Origin: Dehalococcoidia bacterium
GTDB lineage: Bacteria > Chloroflexota > Dehalococcoidia > Lucifugimonadales > UBA3495
Assembly (NCBI GenBank): GCA_022823505.1
Contig: JAJEIA010000030.1
Coordinates: 1 to 59,769 of the forward strand
Direction of reading: 5' to 3'
Length of the DNA: 59,769 nt
The position numbers and the translations under genes were made by a program. Each line of letters begins with the position of its first letter. The stretch's first letter is position 1. Positions 26,985 through 37,017 of the stretch are shown here, one piece after another. The notes beneath the pieces are model-generated. The model saw nothing but the letters and a program-made list of their open reading frames with translations, ran no database searches and was not told where the DNA came from.

Positions 26985-27091
26985 GTCAGAATCAGGATTG
27001 GTGGGATTTTGGGATTGGCAGGATTGGGTTGGTCGGCGCTTGCGCGGCGGCATCCTGAGGATCCGATAATCCTGGCAATCCGGATTCTGAC
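26985..27091. repeat. MITE-like element with 16-bp terminal inverted repeats
   Basis: GTCAGAATCAGGATTG (26985-27000) is matched by the inverted CAATCCGGATTCTGAC (27076-27091) with one mismatch. The 75 bases between them contain further GGATT units. It has no coding capacity. The 26884-27272 gap otherwise holds repeat copy A, a promoter and a short hairpin. Confidence 0.55.
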
Positions 27092-27153
27092 GATTTCCCG
27101 GCGCGATAAGAGCCAACCTCGCGAGTTGGCTCGCGCCGGTTTCTCCGGGCGAT
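27067..27153. repeat. Leader repeat, copy A (upstream of the NYN gene)
   Basis: Similar to copy B at 27871-27954. The best block (27088-27117 against 27894-27923) matches 26 of 30 bases, around TTCCC, GATAAG and GCCAAC. Copy A carries the hairpin GAGCCAAC-7-GTTGGCTC. Confidence 0.6.
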
Positions 27154-27174
27154 GGTTTTTTGCGCGTGGTGTCT

Positions 27175-27203
27175 TTGACTGCAAAGCCAAAGTCGCGTAC
27201 ACT
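27175..27203 (+). promoter_or_regulatory. Consensus promoter for the NYN gene
   Basis: TTGACT at 27175-27180, a 17-base spacer, and TACACT at 27198-27203, giving a leader of about 60 bases. Confidence 0.65.
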
Positions 27204-27251
27204 ATGAAATGATTTACCCCCCGTCCGCTGGACCTGGCCTAGTCCCAGAAT

Positions 27252-27268
27252 CCCCGGGCGGGGTTTTT
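27252..27268 (+). terminator. Short GC hairpin with T-run just before the NYN start codon
   Basis: CCCCGGGCGGGG followed by TTTTT, ending 4 bases before the ATG at 27273. It resembles an intrinsic terminator placed inside the leader, so it may be an attenuator or may hide the ribosome site. The stem is short (4 bp, or more if pairing with CCCCCCG upstream). Confidence 0.4.
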
Positions 27269-27272
27269 GCTT

Positions 27273-27863
27273 ATGGACACCATAGTTTTCGTCGACGGCC
27301 AGAATCTCTACCACTTGGCGAAGGACGCTTGGCACACAAACCCGATGGACAGAGCATCGTGTTACGCTTGGCCGAGTTACGATGTCGAGAAGCTCGCCAG
27401 CACCTTGACCGCCAGAGATCCGGGCCGCACATTGACTGAAATCCGTTTCTACACTGGCGTCCCTGATGAATCTAGCAGGCCATTCTGGCATAGCTTCTGG
27501 TTAAACAAAATCAGGTACTTGCGAAACGGCGGCATCTACGTTTATCAGGGCAAGGTCAACCGGGGCGGCCAGGAAAAGGGCGTTGACGTCAGCCTGGCCC
27601 TGGACTTGGTGCAGGCAACTCACGAACGCCGCTACGACGTGGCCATCATCGTCAGCCAGGATTCGGACTTCAGCCCGGCGGTCAGCCTGGCCAAGCAGAT
27701 TGCCGCGTCGCAGAATCGGACGCTGACTTTTGAATCCGCGTTCCCCGTGAGCGCGGGCAGCGCCTCCCGTCGCGGCATCGACGGCACAAACTGGGTTCGG
27801 ATAAACCGGGCGATGTACGATGCCTGCCTGGACCCCCGAGACTACCGCCCCGCCAGACGCTGA
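27273..27863 (+). CDS. NYN-domain (LabA/PIN-like) ribonuclease
   Basis: 196-aa NYN-domain protein, a PIN-like metal-dependent RNase fold. Acidic residues are in place: VFVDGQNLY near the N-terminus, EKGVDVSLALDL near residue 108, and VSQDSDFSPAV near 130. The conserved start, lack of signal peptide and normal length favour a cytoplasmic RNase of the LabA/DUF88 type. The ATG at 27273 follows a hairpin with a T-run and has no good ribosome site; a TTG lies two codons upstream. It is followed by a second copy of its own leader repeat in front of cysS. Confidence 0.85.
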   Translation: MDTIVFVDGQNLYHLAKDAWHTNPMDRASCYAWPSYDVEKLASTLTARDPGRTLTEIRFYTGVPDESSRPFWHSFWLNKIRYLRNGGIYVYQGKVNRGGQEKGVDVSLALDLVQATHERRYDVAIIVSQDSDFSPAVSLAKQIAASQNRTLTFESAFPVSAGSASRRGIDGTNWVRINRAMYDACLDPRDYRPARR

Positions 27864-27870
27864 CCCCAGC

Positions 27871-27954
27871 CCAATCCTGAAAATCCCGTTTGCTGACGAC
27901 TTCCCAGCGGGATAAGGGCCAACGTTGGCCCGGCGCGAGTGCAAACCGGGCGAC
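27871..27954. repeat. Leader repeat, copy B (upstream of the fused cysS)
   Basis: Second copy of the 27067-27153 sequence. The hairpin is kept, with the stem changed to GGGCCAAC / GTTGGCCC: compared with copy A, an A-T pair is replaced by G-C on both sides. A TAAACT at 27963-27968 downstream is a possible -10 box without a good -35. Confidence 0.6.
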
Positions 27955-28000
27955 GTGCGTGCTAAACTTGGGCCAACTGCGCCCCGCCGGAGTGAGAGGT

Positions 28001-30211
<2,211 letters not shown>

Positions 30212-30270
30212 TTCGCCTGTTCAGCATTGCAAAAGGACCAAGCACCTGCGAAGGTTAGAACAATTACAGC

Positions 30271-30657
30271 ATGACCACCGTTGCAATCCAAGACGACATT
30301 GAGGGTATCTTTGCGGACGCCCGACAACTTCAAGAACAGGCCATCGAACGTCTGGAACAGGACGACATTCGAGATGCGGCAGAAAAGGCTTGGTGCGCTA
30401 CCAAGCGGGCGGCTGACGCGCTAATCCTGGCATTGACAGGCCAGGAGCCCGGACCAACCGGGCTGACCAGCGACTGCCTGGACGACTTGGTCGAGACAGG
30501 CAGGGCGACGAACTCCTTGCAAAGGCGATACTACAGCTGCCTCAGCCAGTTGCACGGCTCATGTTTCTATACCGGAGCGTGCAACCGACACACCGAACGG
30601 CGCATCCGCGAAACCGCGGCTTTCATTGCGGACGCCCAATCCTTATCGGGCGCGTGA
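30271..30657 (+). CDS. PaREP1/HEPN-like small helical protein
   Basis: 128 aa, all-helical by composition. It carries two family marks: AAEKAWCATKRAAD (about residues 36-49) and QLHGSCFYTGA (about 94-104). These fit the PaREP1 family, which belongs with HEPN-type helical proteins. The same marks are in the protein at 46248-46703, so the two are paralogs. It starts 59 bases after the fused cysS on the same strand and is likely in that transcript. Activity unknown; an RNA-binding or RNase role is inference from the HEPN clan. Confidence 0.6.
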   Translation: MTTVAIQDDIEGIFADARQLQEQAIERLEQDDIRDAAEKAWCATKRAADALILALTGQEPGPTGLTSDCLDDLVETGRATNSLQRRYYSCLSQLHGSCFYTGACNRHTERRIRETAAFIADAQSLSGA

Positions 30658-30681
30658 TCGCGCGATCAGGGTGAAAGCAGC

Positions 30682-30705
30682 AGGGGCGAATTAAAATTCG
30701 CCCCT
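30682..30705. terminator. GGGGCG-type hairpin, bidirectional
   Basis: A perfect 11-bp stem (AGGGGCGAATT / AATTCGCCCCT) with a 2-base loop between the PaREP1-like gene and the opposing SDR gene. Confidence 0.65.
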
Positions 30706-30730
30706 ACGAATTGTTGGCCCTGGTTTGCAA

Positions 30731-31606
30731 TCAGCCGCGGCCGAACCAGTCCGGGTGCACGGCCTGGAGGCCGAGTTGGGGCCACGCGGCCGGAGCCCCG
30801 CATTTTTCGAGCCTTGCTTCCAGGGGCAGTGACTCGTCCCAGTAGTAGGCGATGATCCGGCGGCCGTTCCAATCGCTGGCGTCATCGGAGGCGATCCAGA
30901 CGACGGGGGCCTGCATTACTTCGGGCTGGATGAGCGCGTCGGCCGTGGCGCCTTCGGGGGGCAGGACCATGTTGGTGGCGGTGGCTCCGCCGGGGGTGAG
31001 AACATTGGCCGTGACGCCGGTGCCCTCCAGGTCCTGGGCCATGATGGCGACCAACGCTTCGTGTCCCGCCTTGGAGGGGCCGTAGGGCGCGCCACCCTTG
31101 CGCCACATGGTGTCCATGCTGGTGGTGACGCCGATGATGCGGCCGAATCCCTGCTCCATCATGTGACCGGCCACCGCGTTGGCCATCAGGAAGGGGCCAC
31201 TGAGGTTGACGGAAATAACGCGGAGCCAGGCGTCGGGCACGATGTCAAAGAAACCGGTGCGGCTGCCGGAGGCGCTGCCACCGAAACCGGCGGTCCGAGG
31301 ATTGATGCCGGCGTTGTTGACCAGGATGTGGAGTCCGCCCATTTCACCGATGGTGCGCTGCACGGCGTTCTGCACGGACTCGGGATCGGTGACGTCGGCT
31401 ATGATGGGCAGCACGCACTCATCACCGCCCAGTTCGCGCATATCGTTGGCGGTCTGGTCGAGCCAGTCCTCGTTGATGTCGAGCATGGCGACGCGGGCGC
31501 CGGCCCGCACCAGGCCGGTGGTGATGGAGCGGCCCATGCCAATGGGACTGGCGGCGCCGGTCACGATGGCGACGCGGCCCTGGAGGGTGTCGGAGCGGGT
31601 AGTCAT
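30731..31606 (-). CDS. Short-chain dehydrogenase/reductase
   Basis: A 291-aa classical SDR. The NAD(P)-binding motif is VTGAASPIGMGRS (about 14-26), followed by VNNAGINPR, and the active-site Tyr/Lys is in PYGPSKAGHEAL with the upstream Ser in GVTTSMD. It has a longer C-terminal tail than usual, ending in an acidic/aromatic stretch. The ATG at 31606 follows GAGGTGACC; the frame to 31711 adds unrelated residues. The substrate is a secondary alcohol or ketone, not identifiable. Confidence 0.88.
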   Translation of the reverse strand: MTTRSDTLQGRVAIVTGAASPIGMGRSITTGLVRAGARVAMLDINEDWLDQTANDMRELGGDECVLPIIADVTDPESVQNAVQRTIGEMGGLHILVNNAGINPRTAGFGGSASGSRTGFFDIVPDAWLRVISVNLSGPFLMANAVAGHMMEQGFGRIIGVTTSMDTMWRKGGAPYGPSKAGHEALVAIMAQDLEGTGVTANVLTPGGATATNMVLPPEGATADALIQPEVMQAPVVWIASDDASDWNGRRIIAYYWDESLPLEARLEKCGAPAAWPQLGLQAVHPDWFGRG

Positions 31607-31698
31607 GGAGGTCACCTCAGGCTTGGAAATCGAGTTTGGAGCGTCACGATGATAACCGCTGGTGCGGGAGTTGTTAAGGGCCACTGGGGCGGCCGTCC

Positions 31699-31727
31699 TT
31701 GACCCGCGCACAGGCCGATGCTAAATT
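31699..31727 (+). promoter_or_regulatory. Promoter for meaB
   Basis: TTGACC at 31699-31704, a 17-base spacer, and TAAATT at 31722-31727; leader of about 45 bases. Confidence 0.6.
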
Positions 31728-31778
31728 GGCCGCCGTGTTTCGTTACCAATTTTACGATTTTCGTCGCATGGGTGCCGG

Positions 31779-32726
31779 ATGAGTGAACTGGCCGAACGGG
31801 TATTGAAGGGTGAGTTGCGCGCTCTTTCGCGCGTACTGACCCTGCTGGAACGCGGCGACCCGACGGCCGCGGAGGCAATGGCCGCGCTGGACCCGCATAC
31901 CGGGAGTGGGTACGCGGTGGGTATCACCGGCCCGCCGGGAGTGGGCAAGAGCACGCTGGTGGACCGGCTGGCGGAGCACCTGCGCGGGATGGGGCTGACG
32001 GTGGGCATCCTGGCGGTGGACCCCACCAGCCCGTTCACCGGCGGCGCGCTGCTGGGCGACCGGATACGGATGCAGCGGCATTACCTGGATGACGGCGTGT
32101 TCATTCGCAGCGTGGCGACACGGGGACAATCCGGAGGCCTGCCGCGCATTGTGAAGAGCATGGTGCGGGCGCTGGACGCGGCGGGGAAGGACGTGACGCT
32201 GGTGGAAACGGTGGGCGTGGGACAGACGGAACTGGGGATCATGGGCGTGGCGGACTCCGTTGTGGTGGCGATGACGCCCGAGTCCGGCGATTCGATACAG
32301 ACGCTCAAGGCCGGCGTCATGGAGATCGCAGATCTTTATGTAATCAACAAGGCCGACCGGGACGGGGCCAACCAGCTATCGGCGGCGGTGACGGCGATGC
32401 TGCAGATGGCCGACCTGTCAGACGGTTGGAACCCGCCGGTGCTGCTGACCCAGGCTTACGCCAACGTGGGGATTGAAGAGCTTTGGGAGAGCGTGACCGC
32501 GCACCGCGAGTACATGACCGACACGGGCGGGCTGGAAAAGCGGCGGGCGGAGCGTCGGCGGGCGGAGTTCCTGGAAACGGTGCAGGAGGAACTTTACCGG
32601 CGCATCACGGAGCGTATGGGTGACGACGCGGAGTTGGGGGAGCTGCTGAGGCAGATCGACGGGAAGGCTGCGGAGCCGTTCGGGGCGGCGATGGCGTTGC
32701 TGCGAGACGAAGGAAGGGTTGGCTAA
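31779..32726 (+). CDS. meaB: MeaB/ArgK-family GTPase (B12-dependent mutase chaperone)
   Basis: A 315-aa G3E-type P-loop GTPase that guards and repairs adenosylcobalamin-dependent methylmalonyl-CoA-type mutases. Walker A is GITGPPGVGKSTL (about 48-60), switch motifs include VDPTSPFTGGALLGDR, ETVGVGQTE is Walker B, and NKAD (about 188) binds guanine. The C-terminal dimerisation helices are present. The mutase itself is outside the window; the link to the B12 genes at 48-57 kb is functional, not positional. Confidence 0.92.
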   Translation: MSELAERVLKGELRALSRVLTLLERGDPTAAEAMAALDPHTGSGYAVGITGPPGVGKSTLVDRLAEHLRGMGLTVGILAVDPTSPFTGGALLGDRIRMQRHYLDDGVFIRSVATRGQSGGLPRIVKSMVRALDAAGKDVTLVETVGVGQTELGIMGVADSVVVAMTPESGDSIQTLKAGVMEIADLYVINKADRDGANQLSAAVTAMLQMADLSDGWNPPVLLTQAYANVGIEELWESVTAHREYMTDTGGLEKRRAERRRAEFLETVQEELYRRITERMGDDAELGELLRQIDGKAAEPFGAAMALLRDEGRVG

Positions 32727-32754
32727 TCTCGCCAGCGAATAATGGAGTATAGCT

Positions 32755-33207
32755 GTGGCCAGTGAAGGTCGGCGGCATGGAGTCGATGGCGACGATTCGC
32801 TGCTGGCATCGGTTGCCGGCGTACCGCTGACACGGATGGCGCGTATTGCAGTGTGCGTGATATGGGCCGGATTCTGGGCGGCACGGATCCTGCTGACGGA
32901 CGCGATCACGCATGTTAGCCCCCTCGATGCAAAACTGCTATCATCAGAATTGCTGGGTCCAGGGCCAGTCGATCAGGCGTTCAGCATCTGCATGTTGTGG
33001 CTGACTGTTGAGGTCGTCATCATAACGCTGGACTTCGTGGTAGGAGGAATCAGAATGCTAATCGCCAAGACGCCGCGCGGCTTGAAATCGGCCATATTGG
33101 AAGGGCTTACCGATGGATTATCTCCCGAAGAGCTCGAAGCCATCGCCGCAAAAATACGACAGGCGCGGCAGGAAAAGGCAGCCAAGAAGAATGGGAAGGG
33201 CGATTAG
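32755..33207 (+). CDS. Hypothetical membrane protein
   Basis: 150 aa from a GTG after GGAG. Two hydrophobic helices (about residues 27-48 and 74-97) are followed by a Lys/Arg/Glu-rich C-terminal helix. This plan (two helices, then a basic tail) resembles the protein at 22725-23210, but the sequences are not obviously related. It follows meaB by 28 bases. Function unknown. Confidence 0.6.
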   Translation: MASEGRRHGVDGDDSLLASVAGVPLTRMARIAVCVIWAGFWAARILLTDAITHVSPLDAKLLSSELLGPGPVDQAFSICMLWLTVEVVIITLDFVVGGIRMLIAKTPRGLKSAILEGLTDGLSPEELEAIAAKIRQARQEKAAKKNGKGD

Positions 33208-33337
33208 TTTCATTCCGCACAACACCTACACGCAAGGTCGGCGGACATCGGCGTTAACTTCGCCGGGAATCTGAAAGTGGGCTGGCGGTCGATCCAAGTA
33301 CTTCCGGGCAATTTAGGACACGAAATCTTTATTGCGA

Positions 33338-33362
33338 GGGGGCAACCGTGATGGTTGCCCCC
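33338..33362. terminator. Intrinsic terminator between convergent genes
   Basis: A perfect 10-bp stem (GGGGGCAACC / GGTTGCCCCC) with a 5-base loop, followed on the plus strand by TTATTTTGGTTT. It lies between the membrane-protein gene and the opposing SPFH gene. Its core (GGGGGCA) differs from the GGGGCG family. Confidence 0.7.
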
Positions 33363-33387
33363 TTATTTTGGTTTCGTGCAGCGCGCC

Positions 33388-34308
33388 TCAGTTGCGGTTT
33401 TCGTTGTCCGCGTTGGAGCCGTTGCCGGAGTTGCCCCGGTTGTTGCCGTTGTTGCCGCCGTCGGGGGGGTTCATGCCGCCCATGCCCAGGAAGGGGGACA
33501 GCATGGAGGTGAACTCCATGGGGAAGATGAACTTGGTGGACGGGCTCTCGCCGAGGGACTTCAGGGTGTCGAAGTACTGGAGGCTCATGGTACGGGCATC
33601 CACGGTGCTGGCCACGCTGAAGATGCGCTCCAGAGCAGAACTGAAGCCCTCAGCCCGCAGCACCTGGGCCTGCTGGTCGCCCTCCGCCTGCAGGATTTCC
33701 GACTCGCGCTGACCCTGGGCCCGCAGGATGGCGGACTGGCGCTCGCCCTCGGCCAGGTTGATGGCCGCCTGGCGCTGACCCTCGGACTCGGTGATCTCAG
33801 CGGTGCGGATGGCGTCGGCGGACTTCTGTCGTTCCATGGCGGCCTTGACGCCGGGAGGCGGGTCGACCTCGTTGATCTCCACCTGCGACACCTTCACGCC
33901 CCAACGGGTGGTGACCTCGTCCATGCGGATCTGGACATCGTCGCGGATGCGTTCGCGCTCGGAGAGCGTGGTTGCCAGGTCCAGGGAGCCGATCACGGAG
34001 CGCAGCGTGGCGAAAGCCAGGTTGATGACCGCCGCCTCAAAGTTCTGGACCTCCAGCACCGCGCGGTCGACCTGGTCGTCCATCACGCGGTAGTAGATCA
34101 CGAAGTCCATATCCACCACGACGTTGTCGGCGGTGATGTACTTCTGGGTGGGAACGCGGGTGACGCGTTCACGGAGGTCAACCTTGGTGCCGTGATAGAG
34201 GATGGGGATAAGGAAGCGCAGTCCGGGCCCCCTGGTGCCTATGTAGGTACCGAAACGCTGGACTACCATACGCTGATATTGCTGGACGACGACAATCCCT
34301 GCGGCCAT
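33388..34308 (-). CDS. SPFH/stomatin-like protein (slipin)
   Basis: A 306-aa SPFH-domain membrane-scaffold protein. The N-terminal hydrophobic start leads to YQRMVVQRFGTYIGTRGPGL, then VDLRERVTRVPTQ and the band-7 core, then a long coiled coil of Glu/Ala/Gln repeats (about 165-235), and an Asn/Gly-rich tail. AAGGAGG precedes the ATG. With the NfeD gene immediately upstream it makes the usual NfeD-slipin pair, which organises membrane microdomains. Confidence 0.9.
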   Translation of the reverse strand: MAAGIVVVQQYQRMVVQRFGTYIGTRGPGLRFLIPILYHGTKVDLRERVTRVPTQKYITADNVVVDMDFVIYYRVMDDQVDRAVLEVQNFEAAVINLAFATLRSVIGSLDLATTLSERERIRDDVQIRMDEVTTRWGVKVSQVEINEVDPPPGVKAAMERQKSADAIRTAEITESEGQRQAAINLAEGERQSAILRAQGQRESEILQAEGDQQAQVLRAEGFSSALERIFSVASTVDARTMSLQYFDTLKSLGESPSTKFIFPMEFTSMLSPFLGMGGMNPPDGGNNGNNRGNSGNGSNADNENRN

Positions 34309-34363
34309 GTTGGTGCCTCCTTATCGGATCGGCGCGTTATGGGGTTTGGAAATCATTCTAGCA

Positions 34364-35809
34364 TCATTCCTGGCCCTCAACGGCGGCGGGGCCGGCATCG
34401 ACTTCCACGGTGAGAACCAGGCCGTTTACAGCTGTCACGCGAACGCGACGGCCGGCGGGGATGTTGAGGCCGTCGTTGCTGACGCCGGTCCAGGTTTCAT
34501 CGGCCAGGGCGACGACGCCTCGGGGTTGAAGCGCCGATGTCACCACTCCGGTCTGCCCGACGAGGCTGCCGGGAGAACTGCGGCCGTCGCCGCCGCCGCC
34601 GCTCCGGCCGGCGCCGCGCCGCCGGCCCGTGCGGGACATGATGACCTCGTAGGCCAGATAGCCGGCGACGGACAACAAAACCCCACCGACGCCGACGAGC
34701 ACCCAACGGTTTACCGAAACCGAGGGGAAACTGGGCGGAGTAATGCGTCCGCCACCGAAGTCTCCAAACAGCAATAGCCCGCCGACCACGAGGCTCACCG
34801 CGGCGCCGATACCCAGCGCGCCGAATCCCGACACGAAAATCTCCAAGGCGGCCAGAACGATCGCCAGGAGAATGAACGCAACGCCGGCCCAATTGAAGGG
34901 GAGGTTACCGAGGGCGAGGAATCCCAGGCCAAGACAGATGATGCCCGCAACGCCCGGTCCGATGGCGCCGGGGGTGAGCATTTCGATGATCAGTCCGATG
35001 CTGCCCAGGGAAAGCAGCAGAAAGGCGATATTGGGATTGGAGATGAAGTCTACGAAACGCTCGCGCCACTGCATCTTGAGTTCCCGCACCTCGGCGCCGG
35101 CCAGCTGCAGCGTCTGGTCGCCGGCCACGGTGGTTACCGTGCGGCCATCCAGGGCGGCCAGCAGGTCGGGGATGTCGTCCACGATCAGGTCGATGATGTT
35201 TGCATCCAGGGCTTCGCTGGCGCTGTAGGAAGCTGCGGAGCGCACCGTCTCCTCGAGGGCGTCGGGGTTGCGGCCGCGCTCCTCGGCGATGGCACGGATG
35301 AGGGCGGCAGCGTCGTTGGTCGCCTTGTCGGCGAGGGTCTCGCTGATCTCCTCGCCGGTGCCGGAGACCGGAGTGGCCGCGCCGATATTGGAACCTGGAG
35401 TCATGGCAGCCACATGGCCGGCCGCGGTGATGAACGTGCCGGCGGAGCCGGCCTGGGCTCCGCGCGGCGATACGAACACGGCGACGGGGACCGGCGAGGC
35501 GAGCAGTATCTCAACGATCTCGCGAGTGCTCCCGTAAAGGCCGCCCGGCGTGTCCAGGCCAATTATCAGCAACTGTGCCGCGTTCTCGTTGGCGCGGGTG
35601 ACGGCACGCCGGATCACGCGAACCTTGACCGGGCTGATGGTCTTTTCGACCCGGACGTTGAACACCGTTTCCGCCTGAGCGGTCACGGAGCCGGCGGGCC
35701 CGGTCAGTCCGAACAGGCCGAGACCGACGAAGAGCGCGGACACGGCGATCACCGCCCATCGCCTCACCGCGGGACGCGTCGACGGATGATTTGCGAGGGT
35801 GGAAAACAT
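34364..35809 (-). CDS. NfeD-family membrane serine protease (ClpP-class)
   Basis: 481 aa. A signal/anchor segment (about 18-45) is followed by a ClpP-like protease domain (LIIGLDTPGGLYGSTREI; VSPRGAQAGSAGTFIT with the catalytic-type Ser; Lys in the DKATND region). Several membrane helices follow (about 240-370), then a C-terminal OB-fold (VGQTGVVTSAL; GRRVRVTAVNGLVLTVE). This is the long NfeD1b type that cleaves stomatins. The ATG at 35809 has AGGTG before it; the frame to 35881 is less likely. Confidence 0.88.
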   Translation of the reverse strand: MFSTLANHPSTRPAVRRWAVIAVSALFVGLGLFGLTGPAGSVTAQAETVFNVRVEKTISPVKVRVIRRAVTRANENAAQLLIIGLDTPGGLYGSTREIVEILLASPVPVAVFVSPRGAQAGSAGTFITAAGHVAAMTPGSNIGAATPVSGTGEEISETLADKATNDAAALIRAIAEERGRNPDALEETVRSAASYSASEALDANIIDLIVDDIPDLLAALDGRTVTTVAGDQTLQLAGAEVRELKMQWRERFVDFISNPNIAFLLLSLGSIGLIIEMLTPGAIGPGVAGIICLGLGFLALGNLPFNWAGVAFILLAIVLAALEIFVSGFGALGIGAAVSLVVGGLLLFGDFGGGRITPPSFPSVSVNRWVLVGVGGVLLSVAGYLAYEVIMSRTGRRRGAGRSGGGGDGRSSPGSLVGQTGVVTSALQPRGVVALADETWTGVSNDGLNIPAGRRVRVTAVNGLVLTVEVDAGPAAVEGQE

Positions 35810-36013
35810 GGGCCAGCACCTGGAGACATCATCGCGGGCGACCGGACGGTATGTCAATTGGTTGATTTGACTGGCTCGCACCCACTTTCGTCGGGACCGT
35901 CATGGCCGGCAAAGCGCGGCGACCTCGTCAGGGCAAGGGACACCGCCACCGGACCGAGATCGCCGCGTCGCCGTGCTCAACGCGGTTACAAGCTGGGTCC
36001 GCGTCACGTTGGT

Positions 36014-36043
36014 TTGACTAGGGCCGGCGGCTGCCCATACAAT
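36014..36043 (+). promoter_or_regulatory. Promoter for the enoyl-CoA hydratase-like gene
   Basis: TTGACT at 36014-36019, an 18-base spacer, and TACAAT at 36038-36043. Initiation near 36050 makes the upstream TTG at 36052 an unlikely start codon. Confidence 0.6.
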
Positions 36044-36081
36044 GCGGCCACTTGAACAGCGCAACAGGAGCGACGATTTCC

Positions 36082-36942
36082 ATGGCTTACCAGTACATTC
36101 TGTCCGACAAGGAACGTGTTTCGAAGTGGGAAGGCAGCGGCGACCGGCGTCGCGAGGTGGTGGGGCACGTCGCGTTTATAACCATGAACCGGCCGGAAGT
36201 GCTGAACGCCATGAACCGGCAACTCACGGAAGAGCTTCACGATGCGGTGCGGTGCGCCAACGAGGATCCGGAGATCGGGTGCATCGTAGTCACGGGTGCC
36301 GACACGCATCCACGGGTTCCAGCGTTTACGGCCGGCGGCGACATCCACGAGCAGCGTGAGGACCAGGCGGCGCTCAATGCTGGCACGCTGACCCGGGATG
36401 GCATGGACGAGCGCGCCGCCCGTCGGCAGCGGGGCGGCTATGAGGTCAGCGCGTCGGACAAGCCGGTCATCGGCATGATCAACGGGTTGGCCTACGGCGG
36501 TGGCGCCGTGCTGTCCTCTTCGCTGGACATTCGCATCGGGTCGGACGCGGCGCGTTTCCGGTTCCTGGCCGCGGCGTACGGCCGGATCAACTCGACGTGG
36601 ACGCTGACCAACCAGGTGGGCTGGCCCCAGGCCAAGGAACTGCTGTTTACGGCCAGGATCGTGGAAGCGGAGGAGGCCTACCGGATCGGGCTGCTGAACC
36701 ACCTGGTACCCACCTACCGGCTGCGGCAGAAGACGATGGAGGTGGCCACCGAGATCGCCACCAACGACACGCCGTCGGTGATCGGCATCAAGCGGCTGTT
36801 GCTGCAGCACAAGGGCGAGAGCCTGGAACAGCAGTGGATGAATGAAAAGGACTTCACCACCAACGTCCTGCGGGGCACCCTGGCGGAAGAGGCCTTCCCG
36901 GACTTCCTGGCGCGGCGGGGCCGACCGGTGCGCGGCGGCTAG
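36082..36942 (+). CDS. Enoyl-CoA hydratase/isomerase-family protein
   Basis: A 286-aa crotonase-fold protein. CoA-binding and oxyanion elements are visible: ITMNRPEVLNAMN, FTAGGDIHE and INGLAYGGGAVLSSSLDI. Where hydratases carry two catalytic glutamates, this one has GGGAVLS and AAAYGRI, so neither Glu is at its usual place. An isomerase, hydrolase or lyase of the same fold is therefore as likely as a hydratase. AGGAG lies about 12 bases before the ATG. A classical terminator follows. Confidence 0.82.
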   Translation: MAYQYILSDKERVSKWEGSGDRRREVVGHVAFITMNRPEVLNAMNRQLTEELHDAVRCANEDPEIGCIVVTGADTHPRVPAFTAGGDIHEQREDQAALNAGTLTRDGMDERAARRQRGGYEVSASDKPVIGMINGLAYGGGAVLSSSLDIRIGSDAARFRFLAAAYGRINSTWTLTNQVGWPQAKELLFTARIVEAEEAYRIGLLNHLVPTYRLRQKTMEVATEIATNDTPSVIGIKRLLLQHKGESLEQQWMNEKDFTTNVLRGTLAEEAFPDFLARRGRPVRGG

Positions 36943-36965
36943 CCAAAGCACACAAGGCAGATACG

Positions 36966-36997
36966 AAAAGCCCTCCCGGCTTTTGGGGAGGGCTTTT
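36966..36997. terminator. Intrinsic terminator, bidirectional
   Basis: A 12-bp perfect stem (AAAAGCCCTCCC / GGGAGGGCTTTT) with an 8-base loop and T5 on the plus side, A4 on the other. It serves the enoyl-CoA hydratase-like gene and the opposing 37018-37290 gene. Confidence 0.85.
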
Positions 36998-37017
36998 TCG
37001 GGCTCGGCGACGCAGGC

